From Blepharisma stoltei (Eukaryota > Ciliophora > Heterotrichea > Heterotrichida > Blepharismidae), in assembly GCA_914767885.1 (NCBI GenBank), contig CAJZBQ010000029.1:1-64000 (forward strand): a stretch of 64,000 bases of DNA. The letters are read 5' to 3'. The notes beneath the pieces are model-generated. The model had not been told where the DNA came from and made no database searches. It worked only from the letters and a program-made list of their open reading frames with translations. This document shows positions 1 through 11,800 of the stretch, in pieces. Numbering within the stretch: position 1 is the stretch's first letter; each line of letters starts with the position of its first letter. Made by a program: the position numbers and the translations under genes.

Positions 1-3000
1 TAACACCCTAACACCCTAACACCCAAACACCCTAACACCCTAACACCCTAACACCCTAACACCCTAACACCCTAACACCCTAACACCCTAACACCAAACA
101 CCTAACACCCTAACACCCTAACACCCTAACACCCTAACACCCTAACACCCTAACACCCTAACACCCTAACACCCTAACACCCTAACACCCTAACACCCTA
201 ACACCCTAACACCCTAACACCCTAACACCCTAACACCCTAACACCCTAACACCTAACACCCTAACACCCTAACACCCTAACACCCTAACACCCTAACACC
301 CTAACACCCTAACACCCTAACACCCTAACACCCTAACACCCTAACACCCTAACACCCTAACACCCTAACACCCTAACACCCTAACACCCTAACACCCTAA
401 CACCCTAACACCCTAACACCCTAACACCCTAACACCCTAACACCCTAACACCCTAACACCCTAACACCCTAACACCCTAACACCCTAACACCCTAACACC
501 CTAACACCCTAACACCCTAACACCCTAACACCCTAACACCCTAACACCCTAACACCCTAACACCCTAACACCCTAACACCCTAACACCCTAACACCCTAA
601 CACCCTAACACCCTAACACCCTAACACCCTAACACCCTAACACCCTAACACCCTAACACCCTAACACCCTAACACCCTAACACCCTAACACCCTAACACC
701 CTAACACCCTAACACCCTAACACCCTAACACCCTAACACCCTAACACCCTAACACCCCTAACACCCTAACACCCTAACACCCTAACACCCTAACACCCTA
801 ACACCCTAACACCCTAACACCCTAACACCCTAACACCCTAACACCCTAACACCCTAACACCCTAACACCCTAACACCCTAACACCCTAACACCCTAACAC
901 CCTACACCTAACACCCTAACACCCTAACACCCTAACACCCTAACACCCTAACACCCTAACACCACCCTAACACCCTAACACCCTAACACCCTAACACCCT
1001 AACACCCTAACACCCTAACACCCTAACACCCTAACACCCTAACACCCTAACACCCTAACACCCTAACACCCTAACACCCTAACACCCTAACACCCTAACA
1101 CCCTAACACCCTAACACCCTAACACCCTAACACACCCTAACACCCTAACACCCTAACACCCTAACACCCTAACACCCTAACACCCTAACACCCTAACACC
1201 CTAACACCCTAACACCCTAACACCCTAACACCCTAACACCCTAACACCCCTAACACCCTAACACCCTAACACCCTAACACCCTAACACCCTAACACCCTA
1301 ACACCCTAACACCCTAACACCCTAACCCTAACACCCTAACACCCTAACACCCTAACACCCTAACACCCTAACACCCAAACACCCTAACACCCTAACACCC
1401 TAACACCCTAACACCCTAACACCCTAACACCCTAACACCCTAACACCCTAACACCCTAACACCCTAACACCCTAACACCCTAACACCCTAACACCCTAAC
1501 ACCCTAACACCCTAACACCCTAACACCCTAACACCCTAACACCCTAACACCCTAACACCCTAACACCCTAACACCCTAACACCCTAACACCCTAACACCC
1601 TAACACCCTAACACCCCTAACACCCTAACACCCTAACACCCTAACACCCTAACACCCTAACACCCTAACACCCTAACACCCTAACACCCTAACACCCTAA
1701 CACCCTAACACCCTAACACCCTAACACCCTAACACCCTAACACCCTAACACCCTAACACCCTAACACCCTAACACCCTAACACCCTAACACCCTAACACC
1801 CTAACACCCTAACACCCTAACACCCTAACACCCTAACACCCTAACACCCTAACACCCTAACACCCTAACACCCTAACACCCTAACACCCTAACACCCTAA
1901 CACCCTAACACCCTAACACCCTAACACCCTAACACCCTAACACCCTAACACCCTAACACCCTAACACCCTAACACCCTAACACCCTAACACCCTAACACC
2001 CTAACACCCTAACACCCTAACACCCTAACACCCTAACACCCTAACACCCTAACACCCTAACACCCTAACACCCTAACACCCTAACACCCTAACACCCTAA
2101 CACCCTAACACCCTAACACCCTAACACCCTAACACCCTAACACCCTAACACCCTAACACCCTAACACCCTAACACCCTAACACCCTAACACCCTAACACC
2201 CTAACACCCTAACACCCTAACACCCTAACACCCTAACACCCTAACACCCTAACACCCTAACACCCTAACACCCTAACACCCTAACACCCTAACACCCTAA
2301 CACCCTAACACCCTAACACCCTAACACCCTAACACCCTAACACCCTAACACCCTAACACCCTAACACCCTAACACCCTAACACCCTAACACCCTAACACC
2401 CTAACACCCTAACACCCTAACACCCTAACACCCTAACACCCTAACACCCTAACACCCTAACACCCTAACACCCTAACACCCTAACACCCTAACACCCTAA
2501 CACCCTAACACCCTAACACCCTAACACCCTAACACCCTAACACCCTAACACCCTAACACCCTAACACCCTAACACCCTAACACCCTAACACCTAACACCC
2601 TAACACCCTAACACCCTAACACCCTAACACCCTAACACCCTAACACCCTAACACCCTAACACCCTAACACCCTAACACCCTAACACCCTAACACCCTAAC
2701 ACCCTAACACCCTAACACCCTAACACCCTAACACCCTAACACCCTAACACCCTAACACCCTAACACCCTAACACCCTAACACCCTAACACCCTAACACCC
2801 TAACACCCTAACACCCTAACACCCTAACACCCTAACACCCTAACACCCTAACACCCTAACACCCTAACACCCTAACACCCTAACACCCTAACACCCTAAC
2901 ACCCTAACACCCTAACACCCTAACACCCTAACACCCTAACACCCTAACACCCTAACACCCTAACACCCTAACACCCTAACACCCTAACACCCTAACACCC

Positions 3001-3878
3001 TAACACCCTAACACCCTAACACCCTAACACCCTAACACCTAACACCCTAACACCCTAACACCCTAACACCCTAACACCCTAACACCCTAACACCCTAACA
3101 CCCTAACACCCTAACACCCTAACACCCTAACACCCTAACACCCTAACACCCTAACACCCTAACACCCTAACACCCTAACACCCTAACACCCTAACACCCT
3201 AACACCCTAACACCCTAACACCCTAACACCCTAACACCCTAACACCCTAACCCTAACACCCTAACACCCTAACACCCTAACACCCTAACACCCTAACACC
3301 CTAACACCCTAACACCCTAACACCCTAACACCCTAACACCCTAACACCCTAACACCCTAACACCCTAACACCCTAACACCTAACACCTAACACCCTACCC
3401 TAACACCCTAACACCCTAACACCCTAACACCCTAACACCCTAACACCCTAACACCCTAACACCCTAACACCCTAACACCCTAACACCCTAACACCCTAAC
3501 ACCCTAACACCCTAACACCCTAACACCCTAACACCCTAACACCCTAACACCCTAACACCCTAACACCCTAACACCCTAACACCCTAACACCCTAACACCC
3601 TAACACCCTAACACCCTAACACCCTAACACCCTAACACCCTAACACCCTAACACCCTAACACCCTAACACCCTAACACCCTAACACCCTAACACCTAACC
3701 CTAACACCCTAACACCCTAACACCCTAACACCCTAACACCCTAACACCTAACACCCTAACACCCTAACACCCTAACACCCTAACACCCTAACACCCTAAC
3801 ACCCTAACACCCTAACACCCTAACACCCTAACACCCTAACACCCTAACACCCTAACACCCTAACACCCTAACACCCTA
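1..3878. repeat. Telomeric repeat array (TAACACCC)n
   Basis: An almost perfect array of the 8-mer TAACACCC (G-strand GGGTGTTA) fills the left end. Scattered one- to few-base variants occur (for example CCAAAC near 25, 94 and 1375, and CACCTAAC near 251, 2590, 3036 and 3377), either telomerase slippage or read errors. The C-rich strand runs 5' to 3' inward, as expected for the left end of a chromosome. From memory this repeat is typical of heterotrich ciliates such as Blepharisma and Stentor. Nearly 4 kb is long for a somatic ciliate chromosome, which together with unexcised insertions favours a germline chromosome end. The array joins coding DNA directly at about 3878. Confidence 0.98.
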
Positions 3879-4605
3879 TTGGATAATTCACTTCATAATT
3901 ATAAAAACTAGTAACAGTTGGCGAGGAATTCATATAAAATTTTAAATTTACTTGGTTGCAAGATGCTTGCTCAAGTTGGAATGAAACCGTTTGCCAAACA
4001 GTGGTATAGACGTTGCTATAAGCTGTTACCTTTGTCTGATTAGAATCATTCGAGTCTAATAATAGCACCTTTAATATAAAGGTGTTAGAGCCTACGATAC
4101 ATTCAATATAATAGCCAGAATTATAAAAAAAAGTAAAAATCTGTCCTGCAGCCAAAGGGCGGATTCATATATTTAAAGTAAAATAAAGAGCGGCATAATA
4201 TCCTGAAGTAAGTCCCAAAGATGAAGGCGGAGCAAAATAAAATCCTCGATCTACAATAGGAAGAGGAGAGCTTTTTGAAATAGAGCTGAAAGAACTTCCT
4301 CCCGAGAAGTGCTCTGAAGGGTTAAGGGCATTTGCTATATAATTTTTGGTTAAATCCTGGACAGTTCAGAAATTTAGCTGAAATAGTATAGGAGAAGTTG
4401 GGAGACTGCAAGCAGTGCAAACAGTCGAACCTGATGTTGTAGTGCAAACTTTTGTGAATTTTGAAGAGCAAAACGCAGTACAAACCTTACCATCAGTCAT
4501 TAAACTATAAGTAGAATCTGTACATGAGCCAGAAAGGCTGTATTTAGGGCATGCTGAAAAAATCAACAAAAATAAGGAGATAAAGCTTACAAGCAACAAT
4601 GTCAT
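3868..4605 (-). pseudogene. Surface-protein paralogue truncated by the telomere
   Basis: Reading leftward from the ATG at 4605 with TGA as Trp gives one open frame of about 245 codons. It has a hydrophobic signal peptide (residues 1-18), a short Cys-rich stretch, and the start of the beta-sandwich domain seen in genes A-C, including the VDRGFYF motif and the conserved tryptophan in FTLNIW, here encoded by TGA. The frame runs into the telomere, and its stop codon (TAG) is formed by the first telomeric repeats, so the natural 3' end is missing. The N-terminus resembles those of gene A and gene B. Whether the fragment is expressed is unknown; it may be secreted, since the membrane part is absent. 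It is best seen as a gene broken by telomere addition. Confidence 0.85.
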
Positions 4606-5338
4606 TTATAGATTATGCATTTATATAATACTAATATGTGACTTTAATCTCAGTTAGTAAAAGAAAAGTTAGCGATTTAAATAAATAAAGCATTAAAAAT
4701 TATGAGAATTAGTAAGGCCGCTGCAGTACAGCATAATTTCTTATCAAGAGGCATCATTTGATTTCTTTCCAAGAAGCATTATTTTATTTGATTTTAAGAA
4801 TCTTTTACCTTATATGTTTGGCGAGTTTCGAAATTTAAGTTTATTTTTATCGACCTAAAAATTTAATAAATACTAATTTTAGGTTCTTATAAAATTCTCA
4901 TTAGATTCAAAAATAAGGTGGAAGAAATTTGTGATCATTAAGTTTGATCTATTAAGAATAGAAACTAAAAATAGAATTTCAATAATCAAAATGTATTGTT
5001 TTTATAATTTTCTTTAAGAATATTCCTAACTCCTTCCCCTTCATGGGCAAGGAAAAAGTTTTGACAGGGTAATTTTTTTAGAAATTTTATATAAGCTTTA
5101 TAATAGTTTTTTTTTCGAAATAGCAAAATCTAGATTCACAAAAAATGGAGAATAAAGATTGATTTAATTATGTTTTATATGAAATTGTTTAACAGAACTA
5201 GTTAGTCTAAAATTTATTTTTTCTGATAAAAAAGTCAATCTGATCTTAAATCAATTTTCTGCTTAAAGATCTGAGTCTGATCTTATTTTTCTGATAATAA
5301 ATATAAAAATTTTCTGATCAATAGTAAGATTACTCTTA
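4606..5338. other. Gene-free AT-rich stretch with a degraded MITE
   Basis: This is the upstream region of the truncated gene. No convincing coding frame was found. From about 5027 to 5210 a CTAACTCC start and an interior resembling the F1 MITE (AACAGAACTAG) suggest a truncated, decayed F1 copy. Confidence 0.4.
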
Positions 5339-5725
5339 CCCCCCCCCCCCCCTCCGTGAGCGAACAAAACCATTAGAAAAATCGCCATTTTTTGACCAAA
5401 AACCCACCCTCCGTGAGTGAACAAAAATTTTTTTTAATAGAAAAAATTTTAATGGAAAAAAATTTTGATATATAAGTGATAATTAGTATAATGAAATCTA
5501 GAGCTAATTCTGTTTAATTTTAAACAAATTGCGTTTTAAAACATAAATTTTGCAAATTAAATTAATATTTGCTTCCCAATTTTTGCAAATTAGGATTTTT
5601 TTAAATTTCGAAAAAAATATTTTTTTATAAAATTTATATATAAATTTTTTTAAAAAAAAAAAATTAACCCCCCTCCGTGAGTGAACAAAATTTTTTTGTT
5701 CGCTCACGGAGGGGGGGGGGAGTTA
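5339..5725. mobile_element. F1 MITE, intergenic copy
   Basis: It is about 387 bp, flanked by TTA at 5336-5338 and 5723-5725. The termini are C-tract/G-tract inverted repeats carrying TCCGTGAG(C/T)GAACAAAA. The block occurs four times. Two copies lie head to tail near the left end, separated by a stretch containing CCATTAGAAAAATCGCC. Two form a tight hairpin at the right end (about 5670-5722). It is nearly identical to the copies in the IF-2, coiled-coil and ABC transporter genes. Confidence 0.85.
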
Positions 5726-6250
5726 GTAGGATTACAACAATTCAAGTTGAATCTGAGAAACAAGTTTTTAAGACTTCACATAGTAAATGTGCGATGCTTA
5801 AAAGGACAAATGTGGTTAATATAGAGATGATATTGTGCAGCTTTTGGTGAAGAAATTCCTAAAATGAGAATTGCTTCTAATTAGCCTTTAATCAGTCTTT
5901 GAGGTATGATAACCTTGGCCAATCCACTTTCCACCTTTCTTATAAATATATTTTTATATATTAAATTTTTTTTTTTATAAAAATTTGATATTAAAAAAAA
6001 TTTTTGGCCGCCGACGGAGGGGTGGTTTTTAGATAGGGATGTGGTATTAAAACTCATCATAATCAATATCAAGATCTATAATATATAAAAATATAATAAA
6101 CTAATTATTTTCCTTACAATTTAAGTATTTAAAACAGTTTTGATCAAAGCAACAGTTCTTTGCATTTTTTCTAATCATTCCTCGTTATTTATTTCCAATT
6201 TGTCATTTTCCCTATCCCTTCTTATACCACCTCATATTAAATTTTAATTA
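5726..6250. other. IF-2 upstream region with an F1 fragment
   Basis: About 45 codons are open on the + strand just right of the MITE (5727-5860, TGA read as Trp). They resemble no family I know and may be a gene remnant. At about 5935-6045 a sequence with CGACGGAGGGGTGGTTTTT looks like a decayed F1 end. The last 150 bp before the IF-2 start are AT-rich and presumably hold its promoter; no specific element was recognised. Confidence 0.4.
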
Positions 6251-8696
6251 ATGTTATACTTAAAAAGGCTATCTCCCCTATTTCCTAAACTTCCTAGCCT
6301 TTCAAGAAGCATTATAACGAAAACCTCTCCACTACTAATCAAAAAGAAACAAGTGATTATATCTCCTTCTATGACTTTATCAAATCTCGCAACCCAAATG
6401 GATATCAATATGAATACCCTTTTGTATGCTTTAAGAGATATCGAATCCAACAATAAACTAGACCAGGAATCCTTTGTATCTGCAGAAACAGCAGAAATTT
6501 TGGCCCATGAGTTCAATTGTTTGCCGACTTATCCACAAAAAGAAGCAAAATTTCCTTTGAGACCTCCAGTGGTCACTATCATGGGTCATGTCGATCATGG
6601 AAAAACTACCTTGCTGGACAGCTTTAGGAATTCGAATATATGTGCTTCCGAGTATGGAGGAATCACACAGTCAATTGGAGCTTTTTCAATGAAAACCAGC
6701 TCAGGTGGAATTATCACATTTATAGACACCCCAGGACACAAAGCCTTTACTAATATGCGAGCACGTGGAGCTGAAATCACCGACATAGTCATTTTAGTTG
6801 TATGTGCCACAGAAGGCGTTCAGCCTACAACTCTTGAGTCCATTCGGCATGCGAGAGAAGCTGACGTACCAGTTATAGTAGCTTTAAATAAAATTGATTT
6901 GCCTAACGCTGATGCAAATCGTGTTGAGCTGCAATTACTTGATGCAGGGGTTGAATTGGAAAAATTTGGAGGAGAAGTGATGAGTATCCAAATTTCCGCA
7001 AAAAAGAGGATGAATTTGGACCAGCTAGAAGAAGCGATTTTATTTAAATCAGAATTAATGGATTTGAGGGCGGATAAAACCGGTTTTGCAAGAGGGACAA
7101 TAATTGAATCTAAAATCATAGAAGGTAGAGGCAGTTTGTGCAGTCTTCTGGTGCAAAAAGGAACCCTTAAGCCTGGTGATAACTTAGTCAGTGGAAATGT
7201 CTACGGAAAAATTCGATTTATTTTGAATGAATTCGGAGAACAGTTAAAAGAAGCCTTGCCAAGCCAAGCAGTTGAAGTTACTGGACTAAACGATATGCCT
7301 GATTCCGGAAACGATCTTATAATTGTGTCGAGTCCAGCAAAAGCCAAAGCCATTGCGGATAGAAGAAAAAACGAAAAAGAAAGAGAAGAGGCAGAAAAGA
7401 AAGAAAAGGAAGTAAAGATTGTTCTGCCTAAGCTAAGTTATCAAGAGCGTAGAGGGCTCAGGACCCAAAAAACAAATATGATTGTGGAGAGACTAAAAGA
7501 TGAGCTTGAACAAGTGAAAGCTGGGGCAGAGTTAAATGCTTTTCGAGACCTTAAGAAAATTAAAGATAAATTAGGAAAAGGCATGTCATTTGAAGAAAAT
7601 TTAGAGAAAATCCAAGAAATGTTTAGTGATAAAGAGGAAAAATCAATAAATGTGTTCTTAAAAGCACAGAACTTCGGGATGCTAGAGGCTTACTCCCCCC
7701 CCTCCGTGAGTGAACAAAAAAATTTTGTTCACTCACGGAGGGGGGTTAATTTTTTTTTACAAAATTTTATATATAAATTTTATAAAAAAAATTTTTTTTT
7801 TTCGAAATTTAAAAAAATCCTAATTCGCAAAAATTGGAAAGCAAATATTAATTTAATTTATAAAATTTATGTTTTAAAAAGCAATTCGTTTAAAATTAAA
7901 CAGAATTAGCTCTAGATTTCATTGTAATAATTATCATTTATATTTCAATTTTTTTTTCCCATAAAAAATTTTTCTATTAAAAAAATTGTTGTTCACTCAC
8001 GAAGGGTGGGTTTTAGGCAAAAAATGGCGATTTTTCTAATGGTTTTGTTCACTCACGGGGGGGGGGGGGGACTTAGAAGATTCTGTGAATATACTTGGTA
8101 GAGAGAAAAATGTGCCAATTCGGATAATTCAGTCTGAAGTTGGAGCAATAACATCCCAAGAAATCGAATTTGCAAAAGAGCAAAAAGGAGTCATACTGTG
8201 TATGGATCTAAGAATACCAAGGAACGTCATGGCAAAAGCTCAAAAGCTCGGCGTCGCTATAAAGTCCCATAAAATCATATATCACCTGCTGGCTGATGTG
8301 AATAACCTCATCCTTGACTTTACAGAGCCCCTATATGTGACAGAAACTTTGGGAAAAGCTGAAGTAAAGCAAATTTTTAGCATATCAGAAAAAGGAAGCA
8401 AAAGTAAATTGGTTGGAGGGATATACGTTATTAATGGCTCAATACAAAGAAGAGGGAAATTCAAAGTTATCAGAGATGGAGACGTTGTTTACCAAGATGC
8501 TGAAGCAGACAGCTTAAGGAAATTAAAGGAGCACGTAAAAGAAGTCGTCCAAGGCCATGAAGGAGGAATAGGATTAGAAGATGATGTCATTCTAAAAGTT
8601 GGAGACATATTGGAGTGCTATGAAACTAAGAGAAGGAAAAATTATTTCAATCCTACACAATCTGAAGTAGAAGCTTCTGAAGTACAAGATAAGTAG
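6251..8696 (+). CDS. Mitochondrial translation initiation factor IF-2
   Basis: GTPase that brings initiator tRNA to the mitochondrial ribosome. The N-terminus (about 30 residues, rich in Leu, Lys and Ser, no acidic residue) fits a mitochondrial import signal. The G domain shows GHVDHGKT (112-119), DTPGH (159-163) and NKID (213-216). Then come domain II, a charged coiled segment, and the C-terminal IF-2 domains including the GVAIKSHKIIY motif. An F1 MITE splits the gene between the codons for GMLEA and LEDSVNIL. Alignment with the conserved spacing of IF-2 shows the two halves must join directly, which needs a 382-nt deletion (about 687 aa). Excision between the two flanking TTA copies removes 383 nt and shifts the frame. 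The start is the first ATG of the frame. The gene ends 108 bp before gene A. Confidence 0.93.
7691..8072. mobile_element. F1 MITE inside IF-2
   Basis: TACTCCCC at the left and GGGGGAC at the right, with TTA at 7690-7692 and 8073-8075. The left end carries the palindrome of GTGAGTGAACAAAA blocks; the right end carries two blocks head to tail. Orientation is opposite to the copy at 5339. The coordinates given are those that restore the IF-2 frame, one base off from repeat-to-repeat excision. Confidence 0.85.
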
Positions 8697-8804
8697 CGAA
8701 TAACTATATAATAGATCTTTCTGAACATTCATATATGGTTGTTGCATAAAATGGTGAGTTGTTTGCTCGAGCTTATATTTTTAATTTTCTCCGAATATAA
8801 ATTA

Positions 8805-11800
8805 ATGAGGATGCGAATGTGCTTATTTATAGTCTTTCTTCTACCATTGGTAATATCTCAATGCTGCTTATTTTGTGACCCATCTTATTGTGCGACTCCC
8901 TGTACTCTCTGTTCTACTGGCTACAGTCTGATCGGGAATTTACTCTGTGTAGAAACTTGTCCAACTAATTCAGCATTTTCTCCAACTCCAATTCTATCCT
9001 GCTCAGCCCCATCTGGTCAAATTTTCCTTATTGATTTTACAACTCAGAAGGACCTTACTGCAAATTCGATTGACAATTTTTCAACACCTTTAAACGTTCA
9101 ATTTGATAATTTAAGTCTAACTAGCCCTCTTCCTACAGTAGATAGAGGTTTTTACTTTGCTTCTACTTCAAGTATAGAAAATTCAAATCATTATATCCCA
9201 GGCTATCTATTTACAATGAATATTTGAATTTTCCCCATTTCTTCTGGTGTGATATTTAAGACAAAAATTGGAACTTTAGAATTTATTAAAATTGAAGCTT
9301 TATCTGGGAATTATCAGATGAGTTTATTATTGAAAGACCAGCTCAACTTTGGAAATAATGATTTAGAAGTGAGGCAAATCGTGTCTTCACACGAGGTCTA
9401 CTCCATAACGACTATTTTTTTTTGGCCTATTTTTTTTTTGGCCTATTTTTTTTTGGCCTATTTTTTTTTGGCCTATTTTTTTTTGGCCTATTTTTTTTTG
9501 GCCTATTTTTTTTGGCCTATTTTTTTTTGGCCTATTTTTTTTTGGCCTATTTTTTCTGTCGGGGATAATTCATGAAGCTGCTGAGAGACTAAATAATTAT
9601 TGGGTAACGGATGTATTTCCTTACACGATTAATATTGAGTAAAATTAAGTGGAAAAATCCTAATTAAATTTAAAATTCTCGAAATTTAAAAAGCAATGAA
9701 TTAGCATTCATGGAGTAAGAGATCTGTTTAAAGGGTGTATTTTATGTTGATAAAATCGTTTAAAATGGATTAAAAATTATATTAAAATCATTAGTATGAA
9801 ATTAGGCCCAAATATTAGTAAAAAATAGCTAAAAAATGGCCAAAAAAAAGTCAAAAAAAATAGGTCAAAAAAAAATAGGCCAAAAAAAAAATAGGCCAAA
9901 AAAAAATAGGCCAAAAAAAAATAGGCCAAAAAAAAATAGGCCAAAAAAAAATAGTCTTTATGGAGTAGACCTCGTGTGAAGGAACCGAGGCAAGCATCTG
10001 GATTAAGTAATGCTTGAGAGTCAGTGACTTTTCAATTTATGCAAACAGCTTATAACTCAATTGATTTTCAAATTATTATAAATAATGCTCAAACAGCATT
10101 TATTATTTCAGACAAAGAGGCAAACTTTCCTAATGGAAGCTATGATTGAGTTATTGGGGACCCAGCAAATTCTTTTCAAGGCTTCATTTACTGGATTCAA
10201 GTTAATAGTGATAATACAATAAATTTTCCTGCCATCAGTCCTCCAACCTGCCAAAATTCTTATTATAAAGCGAGCATCTTTTTGGCTCGAGCTTTACTCA
10301 AGTCTTCTGACGTAACTAAAGGAGTTTGAAAAACCAACATTTTCATGCAAGCCAACTCCCTGGATGGCAAATCCACCTATAACTAGAGATTTGTAACCTA
10401 AGGAGTTTGCTTATCAGCATACCTAGGTGTTGGATTGTTAGCATAGTCGGGTTTAAAATAAGGCTCGGGATATACTATGATGGATCAAATTGCCAATTAT
10501 GTAGTGGTTCTTGTCAAAACTGACCATGATGTGTCAGAAGTGAAAATTGTTTAGTATGCAAAAACTTAGATTGCACGGCTTGTAATGGTTATGAAAATTC
10601 AATGTGCACAAGCTGCAATACTGGACTGGCTCCAGGCTGTTGTGACTCTTTGTGTGATGTTTGTAGTCAAACTTGGAGCTGCAGTACATGCAAAGCAGGA
10701 AAATTTTTGATTGACGGGGTATGCTTAAATTCATGTCCATATGGTTTTGGAAGCTGTGCTACAAATACTGGAATTTTGATTTCGACTGATTTTAATGTTC
10801 CTTTTGCAGGAAGTTATGGGATTTTTACTACTGGGACTGACTCTTCAAGTTATCAATTTTTTGACACTCCAGAAACAATAGATCCTGTACCATCTCAAAA
10901 TCGCGGTCTGTATTTTTCATCTGGGAAATATTTAGCAGGTGCTATTGATCTTTCACATACATTTACAATTTCCTTACTCCCCTTTAAATTGGAACAAAAA
11001 ATCCTCTTCAAATTTAAAGGAGGGTTAATTTTTTTTTCAAAAATCTTTCCGAATTGAAATCATTATTTTTAAAAAAATTAATTGTAATCGCTAGAAATGT
11101 CTAAATAATGCTTTACTTACATTTTTTCCATTAAATTAGGCCAAATTTATTTTTATAAAAATTATCATTTCATCGGTAAAATTTTCCTATTGAAAAAATA
11201 TTTGTCACAATTTATGATGAATTAATGCACCCAAAAATTGAAAATCGAACAAATGGGGAAGAGTTATGAATCAGACCTGAATCAGGTGATATTTTAGGGA
11301 ATTCATATGGGAGCCTCAAGGTTTCTTCTGCAGGCTTAGTTACTTTGCTTTTAGATTCATGGGATAATACATCAACAGCCTCTTTATCTAACTCAGTCTT
11401 AATCAGCGCCTCTAGCTGAAAATATCTATCTTTTTCAATAAACTTTTCCAATAAACAAACAACACTTATTGTGTACTCCGATAGCTCGCCAAGTGCACTG
11501 AATTCGATTAGCGACTATGTATTTAGACCTGCTAGCAATGATCAGTTATTTATAGGAAAGAGTGTTTCGGATAATTATAATGGATTTGTAAGCTATTTTA
11601 AACTCTGGGGAGGGGTTATCAATGATTTTTCCGGAGAAATGGGAGATGGAGGATGTGGATCTGGGAATGGAATCAATTGCTTGTGGAATTGCGGATTTTT
11701 GTTTTGGGGATCAGCCTGCACTGCATGTGATGGAGGATGCTCATTAACTTAACATTATCTTACCTTCTTTTTGTCCGAAGAGCCTCCTCCTGCCGTAGCG

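Noticed and set aside
1-3878. Internal (interstitial) telomeric repeat
   Set aside because: The array reaches the first base of the window and has the orientation of a left chromosome end.
6244-7119. Minus-strand ORFs of 70-99 codons opposite IF-2
   Set aside because: Antisense shadows of a well-supported GTPase gene.
9249-9575. ORF ending in repeats of FFLAYFF that looks like a membrane protein
   Set aside because: The tail is the T9GGCC array of the inserted element; only the first part belongs to gene A.
10977-11266. Reading the many short ORFs of genes A-C as separate genes
   Set aside because: The breaks are TGA codons or insertions with flanking repeats; joined segments match sister modules.
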